Shown here in pieces: positions 1 through 5,393 of a DNA stretch of 6,071 bases. The stretch is taken from positions 1 to 6,071 of the forward strand of contig CALKAN010000316.1 of the NCBI GenBank assembly GCA_937983035.1. Reading direction: 5' to 3'. Positions within the stretch are counted from its first letter, which is position 1. Each line of letters starts with the position of its first letter. The notes beneath the pieces are model-generated. The model was not told the DNA's origin, made no database searches, and was given only the letters and a program-made list of their open reading frames with translations. The translations under genes and the position numbers were made by a program. The DNA is from an uncultured Paenibacillaceae bacterium. GTDB taxonomy: Bacteria; Bacillota; Bacilli; Paenibacillales; CALAME01.

Positions 1-862
1 TCGCTTTCTGATGTACGGATTTCAAATCGTCCAAATGTTCGAACAACGCTTTCGTCAGCTTGTAAGCCAATTCTTCTTCGATCCCTTCCCGAATGATCAA
101 CTGGGCTTTTACGGCGACCGTTTTTACGGTTTCGTCGAAGCCGGTGTAAGTACCGCCTTCAATGACCTGCTCCGCGTAATATGGATATTTTTCAATCAAA
201 GCATTGATTTTATCATCTTCGATATTCACGATCCGCACCCCGACCGTTGCTGCCAATTCACTGACCGCAGACGTAGGCGTGCCTGCCGTAACAAATGCGG
301 CATCCAGCGTGCCGTCTTGAATATAGCTGGCAGAGTCGCCGAAACTTAATCGCTGCACTTGTCCTAAGTCCGCTTCACTCATTCCGTGAATCTCCAATAT
401 TTGATGCGCGTTTGCTTCCGTGCCGCTGCCGGGCGCGCCGATGGAAACCCGTTTGCCCGCTAAATCTTCTACGCTGCGGATGCTGCTGTTTTTCGGCACG
501 ACAATTTGAATCGTCTCATTATAAAGCGATGCTACGGCACGGATATTGTCAATGGCGCCGTCCTCCGCAAACATCAGCGTGCCTTTGGACGCATAATCGG
601 CAATATCGCTCTGCACTAGAGCGAGATCAACCTCTTCGCTTTTCAGCAAATGCATATTTTCCACGGATGCTCCCGTGCTTTCCGCAACAGCGTTTACCAC
701 ATGCTTTGTAAATATTTGCGCCATTCCTCCCCCCAGCGGATAGTACGTGCCGGAAGTGCCGCCAGTTGCGATGCTGATGGAATTGCCGGCGTTAGAACAA
801 GCTGTGAACAGGCCCAGACAAACCAATGCTGCGATCGCCAACACTGTTTGAAACTTTTTCAT
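1..862 (-). CDS. TAXI family TRAP transporter solute-binding lipoprotein (3' end missing)
   Basis: Extracytoplasmic receptor of a TRAP (tripartite ATP-independent) uptake system of the TAXI subclass, expected to hand a small organic anion to a fused membrane permease driven by an ion gradient; the substrate cannot be read from sequence. 287 codons are visible; relatives run about 320-340 residues, so roughly the last 40 lie off the left edge, where the permease gene would be expected next. Residues 1-22 form a lipoprotein signal peptide (MKKF, hydrophobic core, then FTAC with Cys22 as acylation site). The mature protein opens with the family hallmark ATGGTSGTYYPLGGGM (32-47), followed by STGASVEN (62-69), DLALVQSD (79-86) and SIGAPGSGTE (140-149). 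Start: ATG codons lie at 865 and 862; the Shine-Dalgarno-like GGGGTGG is only 1 base from the first, so 862 is preferred. Family assignment is firm; substrate is unknown. Confidence 0.93.
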   Translation of the reverse strand, partial: MKKFQTVLAIAALVCLGLFTACSNAGNSISIATGGTSGTYYPLGGGMAQIFTKHVVNAVAESTGASVENMHLLKSEEVDLALVQSDIADYASKGTLMFAEDGAIDNIRAVASLYNETIQIVVPKNSSIRSVEDLAGKRVSIGAPGSGTEANAHQILEIHGMSEADLGQVQRLSFGDSASYIQDGTLDAAFVTAGTPTSAVSELAATVGVRIVNIEDDKINALIEKYPYYAEQVIEGGTYTGFDETVKTVAVKAQLIIREGIEEELAYKLTKALFEHLDDLKSVHQKA

Positions 863-890
863 CATTCCACCCCGTTTCTTTCAATGTGTA

Positions 891-932
891 TCATAATATA
901 ACTAAGCGCTTCATTCGTCTTGTATGCTGCAT
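891..932 (-). CDS. Possible 13-codon leader ORF upstream of the TAXI gene
   Basis: On the minus strand a purine-rich GGGAGGAGGG (942-933) runs straight into an ATG at 932-930, opening MQHTRRMKRLVIL, which stops with TGA at 893-891, about 26 bases before the TAXI start codon and in a different frame. The Shine-Dalgarno match is the strongest in this intergenic region, although only 4 bases separate GGAGG from ATG. If the candidate promoter at 893-921 is the real one, this ORF would not be transcribed as a unit; the two readings compete. It could be a leader peptide, a remnant ribosome-binding site, or chance. Confidence 0.2.
   Translation of the reverse strand: MQHTRRMKRLVIL
893..921 (-). promoter_or_regulatory. 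Candidate sigma-A promoter for the TAXI gene
   Basis: Read on the minus strand, AAGACG (921-916) and TATTAT (898-893) are separated by 17 bases. The -10 matches five of six consensus bases, the -35 only three (the GAC). The spacer contains the 8-base palindrome AAGCGCTT (903-910), which matches the core of a CcpA catabolite-response (cre) site but lacks the outer conserved bases, so cre function is only a possibility. Transcription would begin about 20 bases before the start codon. Confidence 0.35.
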
Positions 933-1000
933 CCCTCCTCCCGGTTCCGCAGTCTGATTCTCACTCGTCAGGCTATTAGTGTCACAACTGCTTTAATTAC

Positions 1001-1035
1001 AAAAAAAAAAAGATTTTCCAACATTTGAAAAATCT
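1001..1035 (-). terminator. Rho-independent terminator, minus strand
   Basis: On the minus strand AGATTTTTC (1035-1027) pairs with GGAAAATCT (1019-1011) with one G-U pair. The inner AA/TT can extend the stem to 11 pairs around an ATG triloop. It is followed at once by ten T (1010-1001). The plus-strand reading has no T tract after the stem, so it acts only leftward. It therefore ends transcription arriving from the right on the minus strand, upstream of the TAXI gene, implying a minus-strand transcript between about 1036 and 1300. Confidence 0.85.
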
Positions 1036-1042
1036 CTCCATT

Positions 1043-1186
1043 TTACATTAGAATACGAATTTGTTTTGTGTCAATCCGCTTCATTTCCTGAATTTGGTTA
1101 ATATTCCTGGGCCTATTGTCCTTCATCGCCTTTTCGATGCTATCCCTTAATGCGGTGTTTTTCGGCTTTGAATCAACTCTAAGCAT
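1043..1186 (-). CDS. Small basic protein of unknown function (47 aa, candidate gene)
   Basis: I do not recognise this protein. From the ATG at 1186 it reads MLRVDSKPKNTALRDSIEKA and continues to a C-terminus ending KQIRILM. It is rich in Lys/Arg (about a quarter of residues), has no membrane segment or cysteine, and looks mostly helical. Support for a real gene: its TAA (1045-1043) lies 8 bases before a strong terminator on the same strand, codon choice is plausible for the neighbours, and a possible promoter lies upstream (1284-1255). Against: no convincing Shine-Dalgarno precedes either this ATG or the in-frame ATG at 1225, which would add 13 mostly hydrophobic residues. The frame is closed further upstream by TGA, so it is not the end of a long gene unless degraded. 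It may be a true small protein, a gene remnant, or a small RNA with an incidental ORF. Confidence 0.4.
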   Translation of the reverse strand: MLRVDSKPKNTALRDSIEKAMKDNRPRNINQIQEMKRIDTKQIRILM

Positions 1187-1195
1187 CTGATGCTT
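1181..1195. repeat. 15-base perfect palindrome AAGCATCTGATGCTT
   Basis: Two 7-base arms, AAGCATC and GATGCTT, flank a single central T. The palindrome covers the candidate minus-strand start codon (1186-1184), a position where a repressor could bind or a small RNA hairpin could mask initiation. The symmetry is certain; any function is speculation. Confidence 0.35.
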
Positions 1196-1254
1196 GCTCA
1201 GCAAAAAAAGCAATGAACATGACATTTTCAGCCATTGTTTCGCTGGCGGCCTCG

Positions 1255-1284
1255 ATCATGCTGCTCATTCTGCTGTCCGTTCAA
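1255..1284 (-). promoter_or_regulatory. Candidate promoter for the small minus-strand unit
   Basis: On the minus strand TTGAAC (1284-1279) and CATGAT (1260-1255) are 18 bases apart, each matching four of six sigma-A consensus bases. Transcription would start near 1248 and end in the T tract at 1010-1001, giving an RNA of about 240 bases covering the 47-codon ORF. The match is modest and is listed mainly because a terminator on this strand demands a promoter. Confidence 0.25.
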
Positions 1285-1367
1285 CCTGGCAGAACATAAC
1301 AACACAAAAAGGAAATACGGCAAACAAGGCGAATATTAGGACAAGTTACATGCAAACGCTGCATTGC

Positions 1368-1374
1368 AAAGGAG
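1368..1374 (+). promoter_or_regulatory. Ribosome-binding site setting the GTG start of the GDSL hydrolase
   Basis: AAAGGAGG-type sequence (AAAGGAG, next base G) complementary to the 16S rRNA 3' end. It lies about 11 bases before GTG at 1386, the first in-frame start downstream. The in-frame ATG at 1350 and the TTG at 1194 have no comparable site, so the protein most likely begins at 1386. Confidence 0.75.
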
Positions 1375-1385
1375 GCAAAAATCAG

Positions 1386-2096
1386 GTGCACGCATTTGAA
1401 AGACTGCATAGACGGATTCAGGAGAAAACAGAAAATCCGGCTGCGAAACCGGTCACCTATGTTGCCATTGGAGACAGCGTCACTCAAGGCGCCATGGAGC
1501 TCGGCGTCATCGAGCATAAACAGGTGTACCACCAGCTGCTTAGGCTGCGAATTGCCAAACGATATCCTAACTGCATACTTAATGTGATCAACGCCGGAGC
1601 AAGCGGAGAAACAGCCGATCAATCGAGAAAAAGATGGGAGCGCGATGTCCTCCGTTTTGACCCTGATTTGGTCACGATTAAATTTGGACTCAATGATGCT
1701 CATGAAGGAGAACAAGGTTTGGACAAATTCATTCGCTCCATCGAAGACCTTATTTATCAGATCCGAACAAAGACGGAAGCGGATCTATTGCTGCTTACGC
1801 CGAATATGATGATGAAAAAAGAAAATCCCCGCATTGCAGAAGGACATCGGCATCATATCCCGAGATTTGTGCAGCTGCATGAACAAGGTCACTTAGCGCG
1901 ATACGTCGAAGCCCTCAGAACATTCGCAGCAGAACAGTCCGTGCCGCTGTTGGACGCATATGCGATGTGGGAATCGATGGAGCAAGAAGGGATTGATATT
2001 CATGACCGATTGGCCAACGGCATCAATCATCCAGATCGGCAGTTCCATGAACAGCTGGCCGCGTCAATGGAGCAATTTTTATTCAATCAATCATAA
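1386..2096 (+). CDS. SGNH/GDSL-type hydrolase (esterase-like), cytoplasmic
   Basis: Serine hydrolase of the SGNH/GDSL fold, 236 residues from the GTG start, a usual size for single-domain members that deacetylate or de-esterify sugars and other small esters; the substrate is not predictable. Visible blocks: block I GDSVTQG (29-35) with nucleophile Ser31; block II NAGASGET (69-76) supplying the oxyanion-hole Gly; block III FGLND (100-104) with Asn103; block V GINHPD (212-217) with catalytic His215. The usual Asp three residues before the His is Gly212 here, with Asn211 before it; Asp207 or Asp204 might serve, or the enzyme may work as a dyad. I recall an NHP pattern in related Bacillales enzymes, so this is probably a subfamily trait. 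There is no signal peptide or membrane segment. No terminator is seen before the lipoprotein gene 105 bases downstream, so co-transcription is possible. Confidence 0.9.
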   Translation: MHAFERLHRRIQEKTENPAAKPVTYVAIGDSVTQGAMELGVIEHKQVYHQLLRLRIAKRYPNCILNVINAGASGETADQSRKRWERDVLRFDPDLVTIKFGLNDAHEGEQGLDKFIRSIEDLIYQIRTKTEADLLLLTPNMMMKKENPRIAEGHRHHIPRFVQLHEQGHLARYVEALRTFAAEQSVPLLDAYAMWESMEQEGIDIHDRLANGINHPDRQFHEQLAASMEQFLFNQS

Positions 2097-2189
2097 AATA
2101 TTTGCATCCGGCCTGAACCAGTTTTGTTGTTGAAGCGCATGTCAGCTGCATCGTTATTTCAATAAACGGGAGCAGAATAAAACGAGATT

Positions 2190-2195
2190 GGGGTG
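2190..2195 (+). promoter_or_regulatory. Ribosome-binding site setting the TTG start of the small lipoprotein
   Basis: GGGGTG, followed by GTC, fits GGAGGTGATC at most positions and ends 6 bases before TTG at 2202. The GTG at 2193 lies inside this site and so cannot be the start. From TTG the protein has a standard lipoprotein signal, which supports the choice. The same GGGGTGG string precedes the TAXI gene. Confidence 0.65.
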
Positions 2196-2201
2196 GTCAT
2201 T

Positions 2202-2720
2202 TTGAAAACAATCAGGAATGCTTTTCTCTGTCTTTTTATGATCATATTTCTTGCATCGTGCACGGAACAACAGGCAGATCTTCATCAAATCGCGGCAATT
2301 GTTGAAGGCAGAGAAATCACCTTATATGACGTGTGGACGCAATATAAAATTACGGATGAAAACATCGAAATTTACCTGAAGGAAGAAACAGTCATAACGG
2401 AAGCGAAGGAAAATGACATTCGGATCACAGACGAAGAGAAAACAAAACTCATCGAACAAATGAAATGGTTTTTTCCATTTAAAGAATCTGAATTTTTCAT
2501 CCGTCAAGCAGAAGCTGCAGGGATCGCCGCGGAAGATTATTATGAAATTTGGATCACAAATTATGCCGTGCGAAATGAACATATCCAAAGATGGATCAAA
2601 GAAATGTTTGGCGAGCCTGCTTCCATTCATGAAGCGGATGCATGGGGGAAAATGATTGAGGATGAAATAAACGAATTATATGATTCTTACATCAGGGAAG
2701 GGAAATTGATTTTAAAATGA
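2202..2720 (+). CDS. Small lipoprotein with SurA N-terminal-like segment
   Basis: A 172-residue predicted lipoprotein starting at TTG. Residues 1-20 are a signal peptide: MKTIRN, a hydrophobic core, then lipobox LASC with Cys20 as the acylated residue, so the product should sit on the outer face of the membrane. The mature part begins with IAAIVEGREIT (30-40), resembling the VNG-x-x-IT opening of SurA/PrsA-type chaperones. The helical EAKENDIRITDEEKTKLIEQ (67-86) resembles the second part of the SurA N-terminal domain (EAK..GI.VTDEE). No parvulin isomerase domain follows; the rest is acidic, helical, and rich in Trp/Tyr/Phe. Role by inference: binding or protecting unfolded secreted protein, or a structural part of an envelope complex. 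The domain call rests on pattern recognition and is moderate; lipoprotein status is solid. No terminator is evident after the stop. Confidence 0.75.
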   Translation: MKTIRNAFLCLFMIIFLASCTEQQADLHQIAAIVEGREITLYDVWTQYKITDENIEIYLKEETVITEAKENDIRITDEEKTKLIEQMKWFFPFKESEFFIRQAEAAGIAAEDYYEIWITNYAVRNEHIQRWIKEMFGEPASIHEADAWGKMIEDEINELYDSYIREGKLILK

Positions 2721-2790
2721 TGATCATCTAACGATGAATGACGGCAATCGAACAAAAAACCGTTGGTTAACTCAAAATTTGCCGATGAAG

Positions 2791-2818
2791 CGAAACATTT
2801 GGAACATCTTGTCGTATT
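2791..2818 (+). promoter_or_regulatory. Candidate ECF-sigma promoter upstream of the LCP gene
   Basis: GAAAC (2792-2796), 16 bases, then CGTATT (2813-2818). This matches the TGAAAC-N16-CGTA pattern recognised by Bacillus extracytoplasmic-function sigma factors such as SigW, SigM and SigX, except that the first base is C instead of T. In B. subtilis several LCP genes are under ECF control, so the position is sensible. The resulting leader would be about 190 bases long and contains a 6-bp hairpin ATGCTT/AAGCAT (2910-2926) but no T tract. No good sigma-A pair was found in 2721-3015, and that stretch holds no convincing gene. Confidence 0.35.
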
Positions 2819-3015
2819 TAGTAGTAGTGCATTATTACGAGTCATACATACATTGCGTTCATTATGCCATGCTTATGCAACAGCGAGATCACTAATTCTT
2901 CTCTTGTTCATGCTTGTTGAAAGCATCCCATTTTCGGACAGTCATTCGTTTAAAATCGCGCTTCCGCTCTCTTCTTATGCAAGCGCAAACAATAACAATA
3001 ACAAAGGTGTGTGCC

Positions 3016-4188
3016 ATGTTAAAAAAAGCTCTTCTTGTTGCAAGCTGCGCTGCACTTCTGCTTGCAGGCATTTTTGTTTATCAAATTTTCTCCAGCCTCT
3101 CTGATTTCGGCATCGATACGAACGCAGTCATTGTCGATGAATATTATCAGCAGCGCATCGATCAAAGCAAACGGCAGAATACAGGCCATCGGAATGATCG
3201 CGCAACTGCCGATGATCCAGTTGATCATCAGACGCCGCAGCCGGAACATTATTATGTTCTGGTTATCGGATTGGATACGAGAGGCGATGTGCTGACTCTG
3301 AACACCGATTCGATTCATGTGGCCCACATTATTCCTGAAGTCGATTCGATCAAACTTCTCTCCATTCCGAGGGATACGAGAGTCAGCAATACGCGCGGCG
3401 AAGACACGAAGATCAATGCCGTGTTTGCAGAAGGCTATCAATATGCGCGAAGTCAAGCGATGAAGCGGCCCGAACTGTTAAGCGGCAAAACGATCCGGCT
3501 TGGCGATTTTAATATTGCAGAAGAATATGTCAGCAGCGGCATGGTCGTATTGAGAGAAACCGTTGAAGAATATTTGGACATCGACATTGATTATACGTTT
3601 CTGATCAACTTTCAGACGGTCGTTTCTCTCGTAGACTTCGTCGGCGGCATCGAAATCGACGTAGAACGCGACATGTACTGGCAAGACAATGCAGACGGAA
3701 CCCATATTCACTTTGAAAAAGGCCTTCAGTTGTTGGATGGAGAACAAGCGCTGAATTATGCGCGTTTTCGGAAAGATCTTCGCGGAGAGGAATACGACTC
3801 CAACGATTTTGAGCGGGGAGCGCGCCAGCAAAAAATTATGGTGACGCTGCTCGAACAGCTCAATTCTTGGAACAACATTACGAAAATTTCTGAAATACTC
3901 GACATCGTCACCGCCAATGTAAAAACAGACATGCCGCGGTCAACGATGCTCAGCATGGCGAATAAGTTGTACGGCAACATTTCAAGCAGCAATGTGGAAT
4001 CGATCCCGTTTCCAGGAAACTGGGGCGGCCGCTATGTCGATATTGAGCCGGAAGATTTGGAACGGATCAAGCAGCAATTTTCCTCGATCGGCCGCATTTC
4101 TCGCGCTGATACTGCGAAAAACCGAAATATTGCGGATGAATCAGATCCGAGCACGAGAGCAGAAGCCGACAGGGAGCCGCGAACTTAA
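3016..4188 (+). CDS. LytR-CpsA-Psr (LCP) family wall-polymer transferase
   Basis: Membrane-anchored enzyme of the LCP family, whose members transfer undecaprenyl-phosphate-linked anionic polymers (teichoic acids, capsule) to peptidoglycan outside the cell. 390 residues from ATG 3016, preceded by AAAGGTG with 6-base spacing. Residues 5-22 form one membrane helix after MLKK; a hydrophilic linker follows to about 78. The LCP domain spans about 79-320: VLVIGLDTRGD (81-91) with Asp87 and Arg89; Asp98; LLSIPRDTRV (114-123) with the key Arg119; KIN (132-134); DFVGGIEIDV (207-216); LLDGEQALNYARFRKD (239-254) with Arg250 and Arg252 that bind pyrophosphate in studied LCPs; and DFERGARQQK (264-273). The usual Arg in the RSDT motif reads N-T-D here (Asn96). 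The C-terminal 30 residues are charged and low in complexity. A terminator follows, so this gene ends its own unit. Which of the LCP paralogues it is cannot be told. Confidence 0.95.
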   Translation: MLKKALLVASCAALLLAGIFVYQIFSSLSDFGIDTNAVIVDEYYQQRIDQSKRQNTGHRNDRATADDPVDHQTPQPEHYYVLVIGLDTRGDVLTLNTDSIHVAHIIPEVDSIKLLSIPRDTRVSNTRGEDTKINAVFAEGYQYARSQAMKRPELLSGKTIRLGDFNIAEEYVSSGMVVLRETVEEYLDIDIDYTFLINFQTVVSLVDFVGGIEIDVERDMYWQDNADGTHIHFEKGLQLLDGEQALNYARFRKDLRGEEYDSNDFERGARQQKIMVTLLEQLNSWNNITKISEILDIVTANVKTDMPRSTMLSMANKLYGNISSSNVESIPFPGNWGGRYVDIEPEDLERIKQQFSSIGRISRADTAKNRNIADESDPSTRAEADREPRT

Positions 4189-4196
4189 CATGCAAT

Positions 4197-4244
4197 GGAG
4201 CCGGAATGCATGCCGAAAAGAATGCAGCCGGCTCCTGTTTTTTT
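4197..4244 (+). terminator. Rho-independent terminator after the LCP gene
   Basis: GGAGCCGG (4197-4204) pairs perfectly with CCGGCTCC (4228-4235). Inside, TGCAT (4207-4211) can pair with ATGCA (4222-4226), extending the hairpin. It is followed by TG and seven T (4238-4244). It begins 8 bases after the LCP stop codon and separates that gene from the MoxR-DUF58 operon. The remaining 120 bases to the MoxR start show only a weak -10-like TATAAC (4339-4344) without a matching -35. Confidence 0.9.
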
Positions 4245-4368
4245 GAATGACAAAGATTTTTTACGGGCACAGGCGGCCGTCAGCATGGAACCTCGTGCAT
4301 AAATAAAGGAAAATGACGCTGTTTGTGGAATATAGTTGTATAACAATGAAGGAATGGCGGTGCTTATG

Positions 4369-5391
4369 ATGGAGCTGAAAAACGTATCAGAACTGGCCAA
4401 GCGCGTGAAAGAAAACGTGCAAAAAGTGATCGTCGGCAAAGAAGAAGTCATTGAGCAATTGTTCATTGCCTTGATCGCGGAAGGACATGTGCTGCTGGAA
4501 GACGTGCCGGGAACGGGAAAAACGCTGCTGGCCAAATCGATGTCCCGTTCCATTGCCAGCGATTTTAAACGGATTCAGTTTACGCCGGACCTGCTGCCGA
4601 GCGATCTGATCGGCATTCATTTTTTTAATCAGAAAGAATCGAAGTTCGAATTCAGGCCGGGACCACTGTTTACGAACATTTTATTGGCGGACGAAATCAA
4701 CCGGGCGACGCCGCGCACGCAATCCAGTCTGCTCGAATGCATGGAAGAGAGGCAAATTACGATTGACGGCGTCACCCATCAGCTGGAGCGGCCGTTTTTC
4801 GTCATCGCCACTCAAAATCCCGTCGAATCGCACGGGCCATATCCTTTGCCCGAAGCGCAGCTCGATCGCTTCTTAATGAAGATCAGCATCGGTTACCCGA
4901 AGGGGGACGAAGGCGTTGAAGTGCTGCGCCGCTTCATCGGACATCAGCCGCTGCAACAGCTCGAGCCGGTGGCGAGCATAGAAGAAATCACGGCTGCGCA
5001 GAACGTCTATGCTTCTGCAGCCATTCATGACGATCTGCTTAAGTACATCATGGACATGGCGGAAGCGACGCGCAATCACCCGGATGTCGTGCTCGGCGTC
5101 AGCCCGCGGGGCATGCAAGCGCTGGTGAAAACCGCACAAATTAAAGCAGTGCTCAGCGGACGAGAGTACGTCACGCCGGACGATATTAAAGCGATGATTC
5201 GACCGGTGTGGGCGCATCGGCTCATTCTGAAGGCGCGGACTGCGGCAAGGGAAGATTTCGCAGGCCAGCTCGTGGAACGAATTGCCGAAACTACGCCCGT
5301 GCCTTCGGAAGATCGACTGCAGCATGCCGTTTCTGCCGGCGCAGTCGATGAAAATCTCGTGGAGCAGTTGGCGAAGAAGGAGCAAGAATAA
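4369..5391 (+). CDS. MoxR family AAA+ ATPase
   Basis: Cytoplasmic AAA+ ATPase of the MoxR group, thought to act as a chaperone-like remodelling factor for partner proteins encoded beside it; its exact client here is unknown. 340 residues from ATG 4369, typical for the family. Visible motifs: Walker A DVPGTGKT (45-52) with Lys51; Walker B ILLADEINR (104-112) with Asp108 and Glu109; sensor 1 at the end of VIATQN (145-150); the arginine-finger region EAQLDRF (162-168) with Arg167; sensor 2 GVSPRG (243-248) with Arg247. The lid domain fills the C-terminus. Start choice: the ATG codons at 4366 and 4369 are adjacent; GGCGGTG (4356-4362) is better spaced for 4369, and either is possible. TTG 4336 and ATG 4354 would place the start at or before this site. 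DUF58 begins 2 bases after the stop, so the two are co-transcribed. Confidence 0.95.
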   Translation: MELKNVSELAKRVKENVQKVIVGKEEVIEQLFIALIAEGHVLLEDVPGTGKTLLAKSMSRSIASDFKRIQFTPDLLPSDLIGIHFFNQKESKFEFRPGPLFTNILLADEINRATPRTQSSLLECMEERQITIDGVTHQLERPFFVIATQNPVESHGPYPLPEAQLDRFLMKISIGYPKGDEGVEVLRRFIGHQPLQQLEPVASIEEITAAQNVYASAAIHDDLLKYIMDMAEATRNHPDVVLGVSPRGMQALVKTAQIKAVLSGREYVTPDDIKAMIRPVWAHRLILKARTAAREDFAGQLVERIAETTPVPSEDRLQHAVSAGAVDENLVEQLAKKEQE

Positions 5392-5393
5392 AC

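Noticed and set aside
11..901. Plus-strand frames across the TAXI gene
   Set aside because: The minus-strand reading gives a continuous TAXI protein with lipobox and family motifs; the plus-strand frames are its shadows.
1194..1385. N-terminal extension of the GDSL hydrolase by 64 residues from TTG 1194
   Set aside because: The extension has no ribosome-binding site, contains no recognisable domain and overlaps the divergent region, while GTG 1386 follows an AAAGGAGG sequence and gives a normal family length.
2914..3015. Upstream TTG start for the LCP gene, adding 34 residues
   Set aside because: The ATG at 3016 has AAAGGTG at proper spacing and begins with MLKK and a membrane helix, the standard LCP N-terminus.
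2763..3104. 113-codon plus-strand ORF between the lipoprotein and LCP genes
   Set aside because: It starts at TTG without a ribosome-binding site, overlaps the first 89 bases of the LCP gene in another frame, has low-complexity composition (runs of Ser and Asn), and matches no family I know.
4339..4344. TATAAC as -10 of a MoxR promoter
   Set aside because: No -35 at 16-18 bases; the nearest TTGACA-like string (ATGACG, 4313-4318) is 20 bases away. The transcript would start almost at the ribosome-binding site.
4313..4369. 18-codon ORF (ATG 4313 to TGA 4367-4369) overlapping the MoxR start
   Set aside because: AAAGGA lies only 2 bases from its ATG, the peptide has no feature of note, and an 18-codon frame is expected by chance.
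4387..5385. Long minus-strand frames opposite the MoxR gene
   Set aside because: They are mirror frames of a strongly conserved AAA+ coding sequence, are rich in His/Arg/Cys, and resemble no protein family.
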